The notes beneath the pieces are model-generated. The model did not search any database. It was given only the letters and a program-made list of their open reading frames with translations, and had not been told where the DNA came from. DNA of 64,000 bases from positions 3,720,001-3,784,000 of the forward strand of contig NZ_CP049015.1 in the NCBI RefSeq assembly GCF_011064845.1. Reading direction: 5' to 3'. The DNA comes from Citrobacter freundii ATCC 8090 = MTCC 1658 = NBRC 12681 (GTDB taxonomy: Bacteria > Pseudomonadota > Gammaproteobacteria > Enterobacterales > Enterobacteriaceae). Shown one piece after another: positions 48,898-56,918 of this stretch. The stretch's first letter is position 1. Every line of letters begins with the position of its first letter. Position numbers and translations under genes: made by a program.

Positions 48898-49875
48898 ATG
48901 AAAAAACAGTTACTTCGTACCCTTACTGCAAGCATTTTACTGATGAGTACCTCTGTACTGGCCGAACAAGCGCCATCGCGCACTGAATGTATCGCCCCTG
49001 CTAAGCCCGGCGGCGGTTTCGATCTCACCTGTAAGTTGATTCAGGTGAGCATGATGGAAACCGGCGCTATCGAAAAACCGATGCGCGTAACCTACATGCC
49101 CGGCGGCGTTGGTGCCGTGGCCTATAACGCTATCGTCGCTCAACGCCCGGCTGAAGCGGGAACCGTGGTGGCCTTCTCCGGCGGCTCCCTGCTGAACCTG
49201 TCTCAGGGCAAGTTTGGTCGCTACGGTGTGGATGATGTCCGCTGGCTGGCAAGTGTCGGCACCGACTACGGCATGATTGCCGTACGTCAGGATGCGCCAT
49301 GGAAAACGCTGAAAGATCTGCTTACGGCAATGGAGAAAGACCCTAACAGCGTGGTCATTGGCGCAGGTGCTTCTATCGGTAGCCAGGACTGGATGAAGTC
49401 GGCGCTGCTGGCGCAAAAAGCCAATGTCGATCCGCACAAGATGCGCTATGTGGCTTTTGAAGGCGGTGGCGAACCGGTTACCGCATTGATGGGAAATCAC
49501 GTACAGGTGGTTTCCGGCGATCTCAGTGAGATGGTGCCCTACCTCAGCGGCGACAAAATCCGCGTGCTCGCGGTGTTCTCTGATGAACGCCTACCGGGCC
49601 AGTTAGCCAACGTGCCAACCGCCAAAGAGCAGGGTTATGACCTCGTGTGGCCTATCATTCGTGGCTTCTACGTTGGGCCAAAAGTCAGCGACGCTGAGTA
49701 TCAGTGGTGGGTTGATGCCTTTAACAAACTCCAGCAGACCGATGAGTTTAAAAAACAACGCGATCTGCGCGGTCTGTTTGAGTTCAACATGAGCGGCAAA
49801 CAGCTCGACGACTACGTGAAAAAACAGGTTACGGATTATCGTGAGCAGGCGAAAGCCTTCGGTCTGGCGAAGTAA
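48898..49875 (+). CDS. tctC: TctC, periplasmic tricarboxylate-binding protein
   Basis: A 325-residue binding protein of the tripartite tricarboxylate transporter. The signal peptide is MKKQLLRTLTASILLMSTSVLA, the mature start ECIAPAKPGGGFDLTCKL contains the family carboxylate loop, and IGAGASIGSQDW and GDKIRVLAVFSDERLP follow. Two cysteines near the mature N terminus could form a disulfide. It captures citrate, fluorocitrate or related acids for TctBA. It leads the tctCBA operon and is probably activated by TctD. Confidence 0.95.
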   Translation: MKKQLLRTLTASILLMSTSVLAEQAPSRTECIAPAKPGGGFDLTCKLIQVSMMETGAIEKPMRVTYMPGGVGAVAYNAIVAQRPAEAGTVVAFSGGSLLNLSQGKFGRYGVDDVRWLASVGTDYGMIAVRQDAPWKTLKDLLTAMEKDPNSVVIGAGASIGSQDWMKSALLAQKANVDPHKMRYVAFEGGGEPVTALMGNHVQVVSGDLSEMVPYLSGDKIRVLAVFSDERLPGQLANVPTAKEQGYDLVWPIIRGFYVGPKVSDAEYQWWVDAFNKLQQTDEFKKQRDLRGLFEFNMSGKQLDDYVKKQVTDYREQAKAFGLAK

Positions 49876-49889
49876 ACGCAGAGGCAAAG

Positions 49890-50324
49890 ATGATGAGCGA
49901 TCGTATTTTTGCAGGTATCTGGCTGTTGCTCTGCATAGCCGGGCTGTTCGTGGCCTGGCAAATCAGCAGCGAATACAGCTATGAACCCGTAGGGCCGCGT
50001 CCCTTCCCGCTGGGCATTATCAGTCTGATGTTGGTATGCGCCGTGGCGCTGCTGTTGCGCCATCCGGATACCATCAGTTGGCCCCGTCGCCACGTGCTGC
50101 AAAAGCTGCTGACGATGGTAATTGTTCTGTTGATGTACGCCTGGGGTTTTGAGTGGCTCGGTTTTCCCATCGCCACCGCCATTCTCACCGTGGTGATTGG
50201 CATGCTGTTCGGCGCAACCATCCCGGCTGCGGGTATTTCCGGCGCGGTGCTCGGCATTCTGCTGTGGTATGCCTTTGACCGACTGCTTGACGTCACCCTA
50301 CCACTCGGCGCCTGGCTGGGTTAA
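49890..50324 (+). CDS. tctB: TctB, small membrane subunit of the tricarboxylate transporter
   Basis: A 144-residue protein with four hydrophobic segments (first: IFAGIWLLLCIAGLFVAWQI; others near 47-60, 74-105 and 108-130), the TctB layout. The block GPRPFPLGI after TM1 is conserved in the family. It lies 14 bp after tctC and 10 bp before tctA. It forms the small subunit of the secondary, ion-driven transporter. Confidence 0.93.
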   Translation: MMSDRIFAGIWLLLCIAGLFVAWQISSEYSYEPVGPRPFPLGIISLMLVCAVALLLRHPDTISWPRRHVLQKLLTMVIVLLMYAWGFEWLGFPIATAILTVVIGMLFGATIPAAGISGAVLGILLWYAFDRLLDVTLPLGAWLG

Positions 50325-50334
50325 CGGAGAAACG

Positions 50335-51849
50335 ATGGATACCTGGATTTATCTTTCTCAGGGTTTCGCGGTGGCAATGACGCCGGAAAACCTGATCATC
50401 GCCTTGATAGGCTGTTTTGTAGGCACCATTGTGGGTTTGCTGCCTGGCCTTGGGCCAATCAACGGCGTGGCGATCCTGCTGCCGCTGGCCTTTGCTTTGC
50501 ATCTGCCCGCAGAATCCGCGCTGATCCTGCTGGCTACAGTCTACATTGGTTGTGAATATGGCGGGCGCATCTCCTCCATCCTACTGAATGTTCCCGGCGA
50601 TGCGGCGGCGATTATGACCGCGCTGGATGGTTACCCGATGGCGCAGCAAGGACGCGGCGGCGTGGCGCTCTCTATCTCGGCGGTCAGCTCTTTCTTTGGT
50701 TCGCTTATCGCCATCGGCGGCATCATTCTGTTTGCCCCGGCGTTAGCCCAATGGTCGCTGGCCTTCGGTCCGGCGGAATACTTTGCCTTAATGGTTTTCG
50801 CCATTGCCTGTCTTGGCAGCATGATGGCGCAAAATCCGCTGAAATCATTTCTGGCAGCGCTTATCGGTCTCGGACTTGCGACCGTCGGCGTAGACGCCAA
50901 CACCGGGGTTTATCGCTTTACTTTTGACAGTGTCCATCTCTCCGACGGTGTGCAGTTTATCGTAGTGGTGATTGGGCTGTTCTCTGTCTCTGAAATACTG
51001 TTAATGCTGGAACATACCAGCAGTGGCCAGACGCTGGTGCGTAAAACGGGCCGCATGTTGTTCAACGCCAAAGAAGGCGCTCAGTGCGTAGGGGCCACCC
51101 TGCGTTCATCAGTGATTGGCTTTTTCGTCGGCGTTCTGCCTGGCGCTGGCGCCACCATTGCCAGTGCCATCACCTACATGACCGAGAAAAAGCTCAGCGG
51201 CAACAGCGACAGCTTTGGCAAGGGGGATATTCGTGGCGTAGCAGCACCAGAAGCCGCCAACAACGCCTCGGCCTGCGGCTCTTTCATCCCGATGCTGACG
51301 CTCGGCGTGCCGGGCTCCGGTACCACGGCGGTGATGATGGGCGCGCTGACGCTGTACAACATCACCCCGGGGCCGGCGATGTTCACTGAACAGCCGGATA
51401 TCGTCTGGGGGCTGATTGCAGCGCTGCTGATCGCTAACGTAATGCTGCTGGTGATGAACATTCCACTGATCGGTTTGTTTACCCGCATGCTGACCATTCC
51501 GCTGTGGTTTTTGGTACCCGCTATTGCGGCAGTCTCCGCGGTAGGTGTGTACGCTGTCCACAGCACTACCTTCGATTTGGTGTTGATGGTCGCCCTCGGC
51601 GTGCTGGGCTACATTTTGCGTAAAATGCACTTCCCAATGTCGCCATTGATTCTGGGCTTCGTTCTCGGGGAAATGCTGGAGCAGAACCTGCGCCGGGCGT
51701 TGTCTATCAGTAACGGGAGTATGGATATTCTGTGGGCCAGCGGCGTGGCGAAAGTGCTGCTGGTGATGGCGGTACTGGTTATCGTGGTCCCGCCGGTGCT
51801 GCGCATGATCCGTAAACGCAACAGCAAACCGCAGGTGGATATCGGTTAG
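50335..51849 (+). CDS. tctA: TctA, large membrane subunit of the tricarboxylate transporter
   Basis: A 504-residue integral membrane protein with about 10-12 segments. Family motifs are GTIVGLLPGLGPINGVAILLPL near the N terminus, EYGGRISSILLNVPGDAAA, and the repeat-related GVLPGAGATIASAITY with EAANNASACGSFIPMLTLGVPGSGTTA. The start at 50335 follows CGGAGA and matches the Salmonella TctA length; the open frame from 50197 overlaps tctB and is not used. With TctB and TctC it imports tricarboxylates using an ion gradient. Confidence 0.95.
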   Translation: MDTWIYLSQGFAVAMTPENLIIALIGCFVGTIVGLLPGLGPINGVAILLPLAFALHLPAESALILLATVYIGCEYGGRISSILLNVPGDAAAIMTALDGYPMAQQGRGGVALSISAVSSFFGSLIAIGGIILFAPALAQWSLAFGPAEYFALMVFAIACLGSMMAQNPLKSFLAALIGLGLATVGVDANTGVYRFTFDSVHLSDGVQFIVVVIGLFSVSEILLMLEHTSSGQTLVRKTGRMLFNAKEGAQCVGATLRSSVIGFFVGVLPGAGATIASAITYMTEKKLSGNSDSFGKGDIRGVAAPEAANNASACGSFIPMLTLGVPGSGTTAVMMGALTLYNITPGPAMFTEQPDIVWGLIAALLIANVMLLVMNIPLIGLFTRMLTIPLWFLVPAIAAVSAVGVYAVHSTTFDLVLMVALGVLGYILRKMHFPMSPLILGFVLGEMLEQNLRRALSISNGSMDILWASGVAKVLLVMAVLVIVVPPVLRMIRKRNSKPQVDIG

Positions 51850-51855
51850 TAACGC

Positions 51856-51916
51856 GCCTTGTTCGGCCTACGATTAATCGCCACTGTAGGCCGGATAAGC
51901 GCAGCGCCATCCGGCA
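51856..51916. repeat. REP/BIME element after tctA
   Basis: Two REP-type units in opposite orientation: a partial CTTGTTCGGCCTAC (51859-51872) and a fuller GTAGGCCGGATAAG... CGCCATCCGGCA (51886-51916). Enterobacterial REP sequences of this type lie in 3' regions, where they protect mRNA ends and bind gyrase. It separates the convergent tctA and LysR genes. Confidence 0.85.
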
Positions 51917-51925
51917 TTTTCATCT

Positions 51926-52816
51926 TCAGCGCAAACTTCGCATTCCTTCCAGCAGGTGCTCAACAAACCGTGTCAGCTTGGGCAACGGACGCAAATCCTG
52001 TCGCCACAGCAAATGAATCGGTCGCGGCTGTGGCGTAAATCCTTCAAGAATACGAACCAACTTGCCAGTAGCCAGCTCTTCTGCCAACAGCACCTCCGGT
52101 TGCAATAACAGCCCAGCCCCCGCTACCGCCGCCATACGCAGGCCATGACCATCGTTACAGCGCAGGATCGCATCGCGTTTCCATCTGACTTCCCCCGTCA
52201 CGCCAGGCAGTATCCACTCGTTGCGAGCCGTCCACACGGTATGGGACAGACACAGATGATCCACCAGATCCGCGGGCGTCCGGGGGGTGCCATGGCGGGC
52301 AAGATATTCTGGCGAAGCACAAATTGCCATACGATAGGGACACAGGTATTTCGCCACCACGTCAGTCTGATGGATATCGCCAATGCGGATCGCCAGATCG
52401 ACACCTTCATTAACCAGATCAACCATCCGGTTGGTTAGATCCAGTTCAATGCGCACCTCTGGCCAGGTCTGTAAAAACGCAGCGGCCAGTGGCGAGATCA
52501 CGCAAGCGCCAAAAGACGTGGGCGCGCTTATGCGCAGCGTCCCTGCTGGTGCCAGCCGCAGACGCTCTACCGAACGTTCGGCTATCGATACCTGCTCCAG
52601 CACGCGACGGGCTTCTTCAAAATAGACGCGTCCGGCATCGGTCAGACTCTGGCGACGCGTATTGCGCTCCAGCAGACGCGTGCCGAGCTGCGCTTCCAGT
52701 TGGGCAATATATTTTCCCACCATCACCGCAGACATCTCGAGCCTCGTCGCGGCAGAAGTAAAGCTCCCGCTCTCCACCACGGCGACAAACGTTTCCATGC
52801 CGCGTAACTTATCCAT
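51926..52816 (-). CDS. LysR-family transcriptional regulator
   Basis: A 296-residue regulator. The winged HTH covers 1-60 (VESGSFTSAATRLEMSAVMVGKYIAQLEAQLGTRLL), followed by a linker helix and a substrate-binding domain from about residue 90 (LRISAPTSFGACVISPLAAAF). It is most like the group that regulates divergently encoded quinone or short-chain oxidoreductases. It is divergent from an SDR gene across about 98 bp, which it probably controls. The ligand is unknown. Confidence 0.9.
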   Translation of the reverse strand: MDKLRGMETFVAVVESGSFTSAATRLEMSAVMVGKYIAQLEAQLGTRLLERNTRRQSLTDAGRVYFEEARRVLEQVSIAERSVERLRLAPAGTLRISAPTSFGACVISPLAAAFLQTWPEVRIELDLTNRMVDLVNEGVDLAIRIGDIHQTDVVAKYLCPYRMAICASPEYLARHGTPRTPADLVDHLCLSHTVWTARNEWILPGVTGEVRWKRDAILRCNDGHGLRMAAVAGAGLLLQPEVLLAEELATGKLVRILEGFTPQPRPIHLLWRQDLRPLPKLTRFVEHLLEGMRSLR

Positions 52817-52914
52817 ATTGCAAACCTCTGGTTAGTAATCATCTAACTTTTAGCCAGTTTATCCGATTTCATTTTCATTAAAGAATAGCGGCTCACACTA
52901 TTGCGGAGGTGGTT

Positions 52915-53520
52915 ATGAAAATCGTCATTATTGGTGCCAGTGGTACAGTGGGTCGCGCAGTCACAGAAACGTTAAGCCGTAAACATGAGGTGATCCGCGT
53001 AGGTCGCACGCAGGGGGATTACCAGGTCGATATCACCTCGCAGGAGAGTGTCGAGGCATTGTTCGAAAAAGTCGGTCGGGTAGATGCGATCGTTTCCGCC
53101 ACCGGCAATCTATTCTTTGGACCGCTGTCGACAATGACCGACCAGGACTTTAATCAGGGGCTTCAGGATAAACTGTTAGGCCAGATACGTCTGGCCTTAA
53201 CCGGGCAGCATTTCCTCAATGATGGCGGTTCGATAACGTTAATTAGCGGCATTATCGCCCACGAGCCCATCGCACAAGGCGCAAATGCGGCAACGATCAA
53301 TGCCGGTCTGGAAGGATTTGTGCGCGCTGCTGCCTGTGAGCTAGAGCGTGGTCAGCGTATTAACCTGATAAGCCCGACCGTGCTGAGTGAATCCGCCGAA
53401 GCCTTTGACGGGTTCTTCCCCGGCTTTGAAAGCGTCCCCGCCGTCACGGTCGCCAACGCCTATCGCCGCAGCGTCGAAGGCATCCAGAGCGGGCGCATTT
53501 ATAAAGTGGGTTACTGTTAA
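52915..53520 (+). CDS. Atypical short-chain dehydrogenase/reductase-like protein
   Basis: A 201-residue Rossmann protein, shorter than classical SDRs (about 250). The N-terminal cofactor loop is IIGASGTVGRAVTE, and a conserved SATGNLFFGPL replaces NNAG. The usual Tyr-x3-Lys catalytic pair is not visible: the expected position reads EPIAQGANAATINAGLEG. GTVLSES-like C-terminal elements remain. The start at 52915 follows GGAGG with 5-nt spacing. It is divergent from the LysR regulator. Redox activity is uncertain. Confidence 0.83.
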   Translation: MKIVIIGASGTVGRAVTETLSRKHEVIRVGRTQGDYQVDITSQESVEALFEKVGRVDAIVSATGNLFFGPLSTMTDQDFNQGLQDKLLGQIRLALTGQHFLNDGGSITLISGIIAHEPIAQGANAATINAGLEGFVRAAACELERGQRINLISPTVLSESAEAFDGFFPGFESVPAVTVANAYRRSVEGIQSGRIYKVGYC

Positions 53521-53529
53521 CCGCTTTTT

Positions 53530-53560
53530 CTCGCCTCTTACGTCATCAGTAAGAGGCGAG
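53530..53560. terminator. Hairpin between the SDR-like gene and the LacI-SBP gene
   Basis: A perfect 12-bp stem (CTCGCCTCTTAC / GTAAGAGGCGAG) with a 7-nt loop sits in the 52-bp gap between two convergent genes, where it may terminate both. No U-tract follows the stem on either strand. Confidence 0.7.
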
Positions 53561-53572
53561 GAGTCGCATATT

Positions 53573-55747
53573 TCAGGCACCCGTTTCGTTTCTGATCCGC
53601 GCATTGATGTATTCCACGGCCTGCGTGACGTCCATAATGCCGTTAATCGCATTCGTCACGCCTTGCCCGATAATAATCTCTGCCTGTCGCAGGTTAAAAG
53701 GCTCACCTTTACTTCCCTGAGACTCCCGTATTCCCGTCATGCCTTTTTCATTCAGTAAATTAAACCACGGGTAGAGATTGAGAACATTTTGATCGTGACA
53801 TATTCCAGACCAGGCGCTGTTGCCCCCCAATAGAACCAGATGGCGCGAAATTTCATCGGAATAAAGCCAATGAAAAAACTGCTCAACCTGTTTTTTCTTC
53901 TTACTGTAGCGAGACATTCCAATAGAGCCACCGCCCAATTGTGGAAGGTGCCCCGGAACGGGAGCATAGCCAATCGTGGGGGCGATAGTCGTATGCGCAA
54001 CATCGTTAAACAAATTGAGATACATAATCAGCATGGCGAGATTTCCACGCTCAAACTGTTTAACCGCATCACTCCACCACTCACCAGGGAGATTCACGGC
54101 GATAGAAAGCTGGTGCAGATATTCTTCGAGTGCAGCGGCAGCAAGCGAAGCATCAAGTTGTACCGGCTCGCCTTCACGCACCAATCGTCCACCTAACGCG
54201 TAGTAACGTAGCAAGTACTCAGTGGCGATAAGTCCTGAGCTGCCCAACGTCACCGCCGTTCCCATTGGGCGCTGTCTGTTTTCTGGCTGATGCAATTGAC
54301 TAAAGAAAGCGGCAATCTCATCAAATTGTGCGAAATTTTCTGGTAGCGTTAACTCTTTGCCTGTTGATTCATAAAACATCCGTTTAATCGTCGCATCTTC
54401 AAACAGATCTCGTCGATAAAACAGAAGCTGCATACTGGCATCAAAGGGAATTGCCCATGCAGTCCCATTCACCTGGCTGAAGTGCTGCTGAATTTGCTCA
54501 GAGAAGTTACCCAGCAATAACGGGAGCTCGGGGGAGACCGACTCCAGCGGCAATAATGCTTTTTCTGCAAACCAAGGAAAACATGCCATATCGATTCGCA
54601 GTAAATCGTAATAAGGGTGCAGGTGAAGATGAGAGAGAATTTCAAAAACCTCATCATACGGATAAACCGCAAGATTAACCTTAATACCGGTCTGGCGATA
54701 AAAGTGAGGTAACAGTTTCTTCAGCGCATCGGTCGAAGGGCTGGGCAAAATTAACATATTCAGCGTCGCCTCCGTCTCATGAGGCGGAGCGTATTGCCCA
54801 TTCCAGGAAAAACCGCAATTCGTCAGAATACGGTGCTTCTCTTTACTTTTGGGTTGGCGAATACATGAAGCAATAGTTGTCCCCAGGCGGGCATAATCCA
54901 TCTGATAGCTGGTGATTCCATCAAAAGATGCAGGAAGATTATCACTCAGTTGTACTATCGGCGGGCAGGACTGAGAACTCCCAAACCAGGACGCTTGCGT
55001 CAACGCACGCGTCTTCTCACTGTCCTGAACAATAAACAGATCGGGTATCGCCCCCCGGAAAAAGTCAAACGCGACGGTGTTAACTTCACTGGCATGCGCA
55101 GGTATAACCGTAAGCTTTGTGTGCGGACTTAACTCCCGGCATACCTTCTGTATCGCTTGAGTAAAGCGTGCGCTGTGGGCAAATTCCAGCGGCTCGCAGA
55201 AAACACCAATATGACCCGGCAACTGCGCCAGTGCCCTTCTTGCGGTTTCTTCCCCTGCGGTCACATAGTCAAGGCTAAAATAACAAACTGCACCGGCTGG
55301 CTGGCGATACGCAAAAAGCACATTCTCCGGGGAGAGCCTGAGCATATCGTAATAGGGCTGGCTGTTGTCCAGGCAACTCACGGTGACAACAGCCTGGTAA
55401 GACTTTGCCGCCAGTGTTTGCAAAATATCCAGTTCCAGATTGGGCAAATCATTAGTCAGGTAAAGATCAACCGGTTCGCTGAGTGAAGGTTGCCAGGCCT
55501 GGTGTAATCCCCGATAAAGTTGATAGTAACGTTCCGCATTGATGTCCGGCAGAATCAAGGCCACTCCCTGACTTTTGCTGGCTCTCAATGATTGCGCCTG
55601 CGCATTCAACTGATAGCCAACTTCTCGGGCCGCACGTTGAACCGCTTCAATCTTCTCAACGCTTACATTTCCTCTGCCATTGAGCACATTCGAGACAGTC
55701 CCATGCGATACACCGGCAATTCTTGCTATGTCTTTGATAGTTGGCAT
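53573..55747 (-). CDS. LacI-type regulator fused to an ABC-type extracellular solute-binding domain
   Basis: A 724-residue protein, about twice a normal LacI regulator. Residues 1-50 are a LacI HTH (IKDIARIAGVSHGTVSNVLNGRGNVS). Residues about 58-310 are the LacI/PBP1 sugar-binding fold (GVALILPDINAERYYQLYRGL, YQMDYARLGTTIASCI). Residues about 327-724 read as a family-1 solute-binding protein (TDALKKLLPHFYRQTGIKVNLA, WAIPFDASMQLLFYRRDLF, then a late FHWLYSDEISRHLVLLGGNSA). There is no signal peptide, so both modules are cytoplasmic. It is divergent from the hydrolase-transporter-MgtC operon, its likely target. The start at 55747 follows AAGGG. Confidence 0.9.
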   Translation of the reverse strand: MPTIKDIARIAGVSHGTVSNVLNGRGNVSVEKIEAVQRAAREVGYQLNAQAQSLRASKSQGVALILPDINAERYYQLYRGLHQAWQPSLSEPVDLYLTNDLPNLELDILQTLAAKSYQAVVTVSCLDNSQPYYDMLRLSPENVLFAYRQPAGAVCYFSLDYVTAGEETARRALAQLPGHIGVFCEPLEFAHSARFTQAIQKVCRELSPHTKLTVIPAHASEVNTVAFDFFRGAIPDLFIVQDSEKTRALTQASWFGSSQSCPPIVQLSDNLPASFDGITSYQMDYARLGTTIASCIRQPKSKEKHRILTNCGFSWNGQYAPPHETEATLNMLILPSPSTDALKKLLPHFYRQTGIKVNLAVYPYDEVFEILSHLHLHPYYDLLRIDMACFPWFAEKALLPLESVSPELPLLLGNFSEQIQQHFSQVNGTAWAIPFDASMQLLFYRRDLFEDATIKRMFYESTGKELTLPENFAQFDEIAAFFSQLHQPENRQRPMGTAVTLGSSGLIATEYLLRYYALGGRLVREGEPVQLDASLAAAALEEYLHQLSIAVNLPGEWWSDAVKQFERGNLAMLIMYLNLFNDVAHTTIAPTIGYAPVPGHLPQLGGGSIGMSRYSKKKKQVEQFFHWLYSDEISRHLVLLGGNSAWSGICHDQNVLNLYPWFNLLNEKGMTGIRESQGSKGEPFNLRQAEIIIGQGVTNAINGIMDVTQAVEYINARIRNETGA

Positions 55748-55818
55748 TTTTACACCCTTCCCCTGATGTTTTGATGCTAGCACGGCGCTCATCAGGAAAC
55801 TATCTCCAGCAAGATAAT

Positions 55819-55831
55819 TTGAACGTTACAA
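55819..55831. promoter_or_regulatory. Candidate LacI-family operator, regulator-proximal
   Basis: TTGAACGTTACAA shares ACGTTNCAA with the site at 56009 and is centred on CG. It lies 72 bp upstream of the LacI-SBP start, where it could autoregulate that gene. Confidence 0.35.
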
Positions 55832-55964
55832 TATTAAAAAGTGCATTTTATCAACACATTCTTATAACCACCTCTCAACCCCACATAGCACGAAGAAATG
55901 AACTAAAAATTTCAACACCATGAAATATAAAAATAAATTATTAAATTCTTGAAGAGGATCACTT

Positions 55965-56012
55965 ATGCAACAAAAGATCGTTGTTGCCTTGAAGCTGCAG
56001 GATAATAATTGA
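55965..56012 (+). CDS. Possible 15-residue leader peptide
   Basis: ATG with an upstream AGAGG at 7 nt opens a 15-codon frame, MQQKIVVALKLQDNN, ending just at the candidate operator. It could be a leader peptide, the remnant 5' end of a lost gene, or chance. It is too short to judge by composition. Confidence 0.25.
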   Translation: MQQKIVVALKLQDNN

Positions 56013-56022
56013 CACGTTCCAA
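56009..56022. promoter_or_regulatory. Candidate LacI-family operator over a -35 element
   Basis: TTGACACGTTCCAA has matching outer TTG/CAA and inner AC/GT arms around the central CG. It overlaps TTGACA (56009-56014) upstream of the hydrolase gene, so binding there would block transcription. A weak -10 (TACATT, 56034-56039) follows after 19 bp. Confidence 0.45.
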
Positions 56023-56082
56023 TTACGTTTCATTACATTTTCGTTCAAAAAAACAACACTCTGTTTTGATCAAGAGGGAAAC

Positions 56083-56907
56083 ATGAATATTCATTTTCTG
56101 GGAACCGCAGCATCCGAAGGGATACCCAATCCTTTTTGCCGTTGTGAGCACTGTCAGCAAGCCCGTATTCGTAAAGGCAAAGACATACGCACGCACTCCT
56201 CAGCGATCATCGACGATGAACTGTTGATTGATGTCGCGCCTGAATTCAGCCAGCAACTGCTGCGAGATGGCCTGGACGCAACAGAGATCAAATCGCTGCT
56301 GTTCACGCATACACATCCCGATCATTTCAACGTCGGCGATCTTTTTAGCCGAATGGAAGGGTACGGATTTGAGATTACTCATCCGTTGCACATTTTTGGT
56401 AATGACCGTGCGATTAACGGCGCGGCACAAGTGTTACCAGGCTACAGCGCAGAAAGATTTGCTTTTCATTGCCTGGTTCCCTTCGTAACCGTTGAAACCC
56501 GCGGATACCGAATCACTCCACTGCTGGCGAACCATGCCAAATGGGAGCTTTGTTATACCTGGTTTATCGAAAAAGATGGTCAGTCAATTTTCTATGGACA
56601 TGATTCGGGCTGGTTCCCTGAACTCACCTGGCAATGGTTGAAAGGGAAAAAGATCGATTTAACGGTGCTGGAATGTACCTACGGTTTTAATGGTGATAAC
56701 CGTACAAATAACCACATGAGTCTGGAAACCGTTTTCGCCGCCAGAGACAAGCTTGCAGAACTGGGCTGCCTTGAGAAAAATAGCCAACTCATCGTCTCGC
56801 ATGTCTCACACAGCGGCGGTCTACTGCACGACGATCTCGTGGCGGCGTGCGACAAAGAGAACATTCTTGTCGCCTGGGATGGGCTTAACCTGAGCATCAA
56901 CCAATAA
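56083..56907 (+). CDS. PhnP-like MBL-fold metallohydrolase (phosphodiesterase candidate)
   Basis: A 274-residue metallo-beta-lactamase fold enzyme. The dinuclear metal site HTHPDH is at H76-H81. An N-terminal structural zinc cluster CRCEHCQQA (C19, C21, C24) matches PhnP, which opens cyclic phosphodiesters such as 5-phosphoribosyl 1,2-cyclic phosphate. Later ligands are in YGHDSGWFPE and VSHVSHSGGLLHDD. No other phn gene is nearby. It is first in an operon with a nucleoside-type transporter, so the substrate may be an imported sugar or nucleoside phosphodiester; this is inference. Confidence 0.85.
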   Translation: MNIHFLGTAASEGIPNPFCRCEHCQQARIRKGKDIRTHSSAIIDDELLIDVAPEFSQQLLRDGLDATEIKSLLFTHTHPDHFNVGDLFSRMEGYGFEITHPLHIFGNDRAINGAAQVLPGYSAERFAFHCLVPFVTVETRGYRITPLLANHAKWELCYTWFIEKDGQSIFYGHDSGWFPELTWQWLKGKKIDLTVLECTYGFNGDNRTNNHMSLETVFAARDKLAELGCLEKNSQLIVSHVSHSGGLLHDDLVAACDKENILVAWDGLNLSINQ

Positions 56908-56918
56908 GGATATGCAAT

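Larger units (their letters stand above)
55748..56082. promoter_or_regulatory. Divergent control region of the LacI-SBP gene and the hydrolase operon
   Basis: A 335-bp AT-rich gap. Two related palindromes are present, near 55819-55831 (TTGAACGTTACAA) and 56009-56022 (TTGACACGTTCCAA, 5 of 7 paired positions). The second overlaps a TTGACA -35-like hexamer. Both share ACGTTNCAA, a layout typical of LacI-family operators with a central CG. A 15-codon frame at 55965-56012 lies just before the second. Operator function is inferred. Confidence 0.5.

Noticed and set aside
50197..50334. Upstream extension of TctA to 50197
   Set aside because: It overlaps tctB; the ATG at 50335 has a ribosome site and gives the family length.
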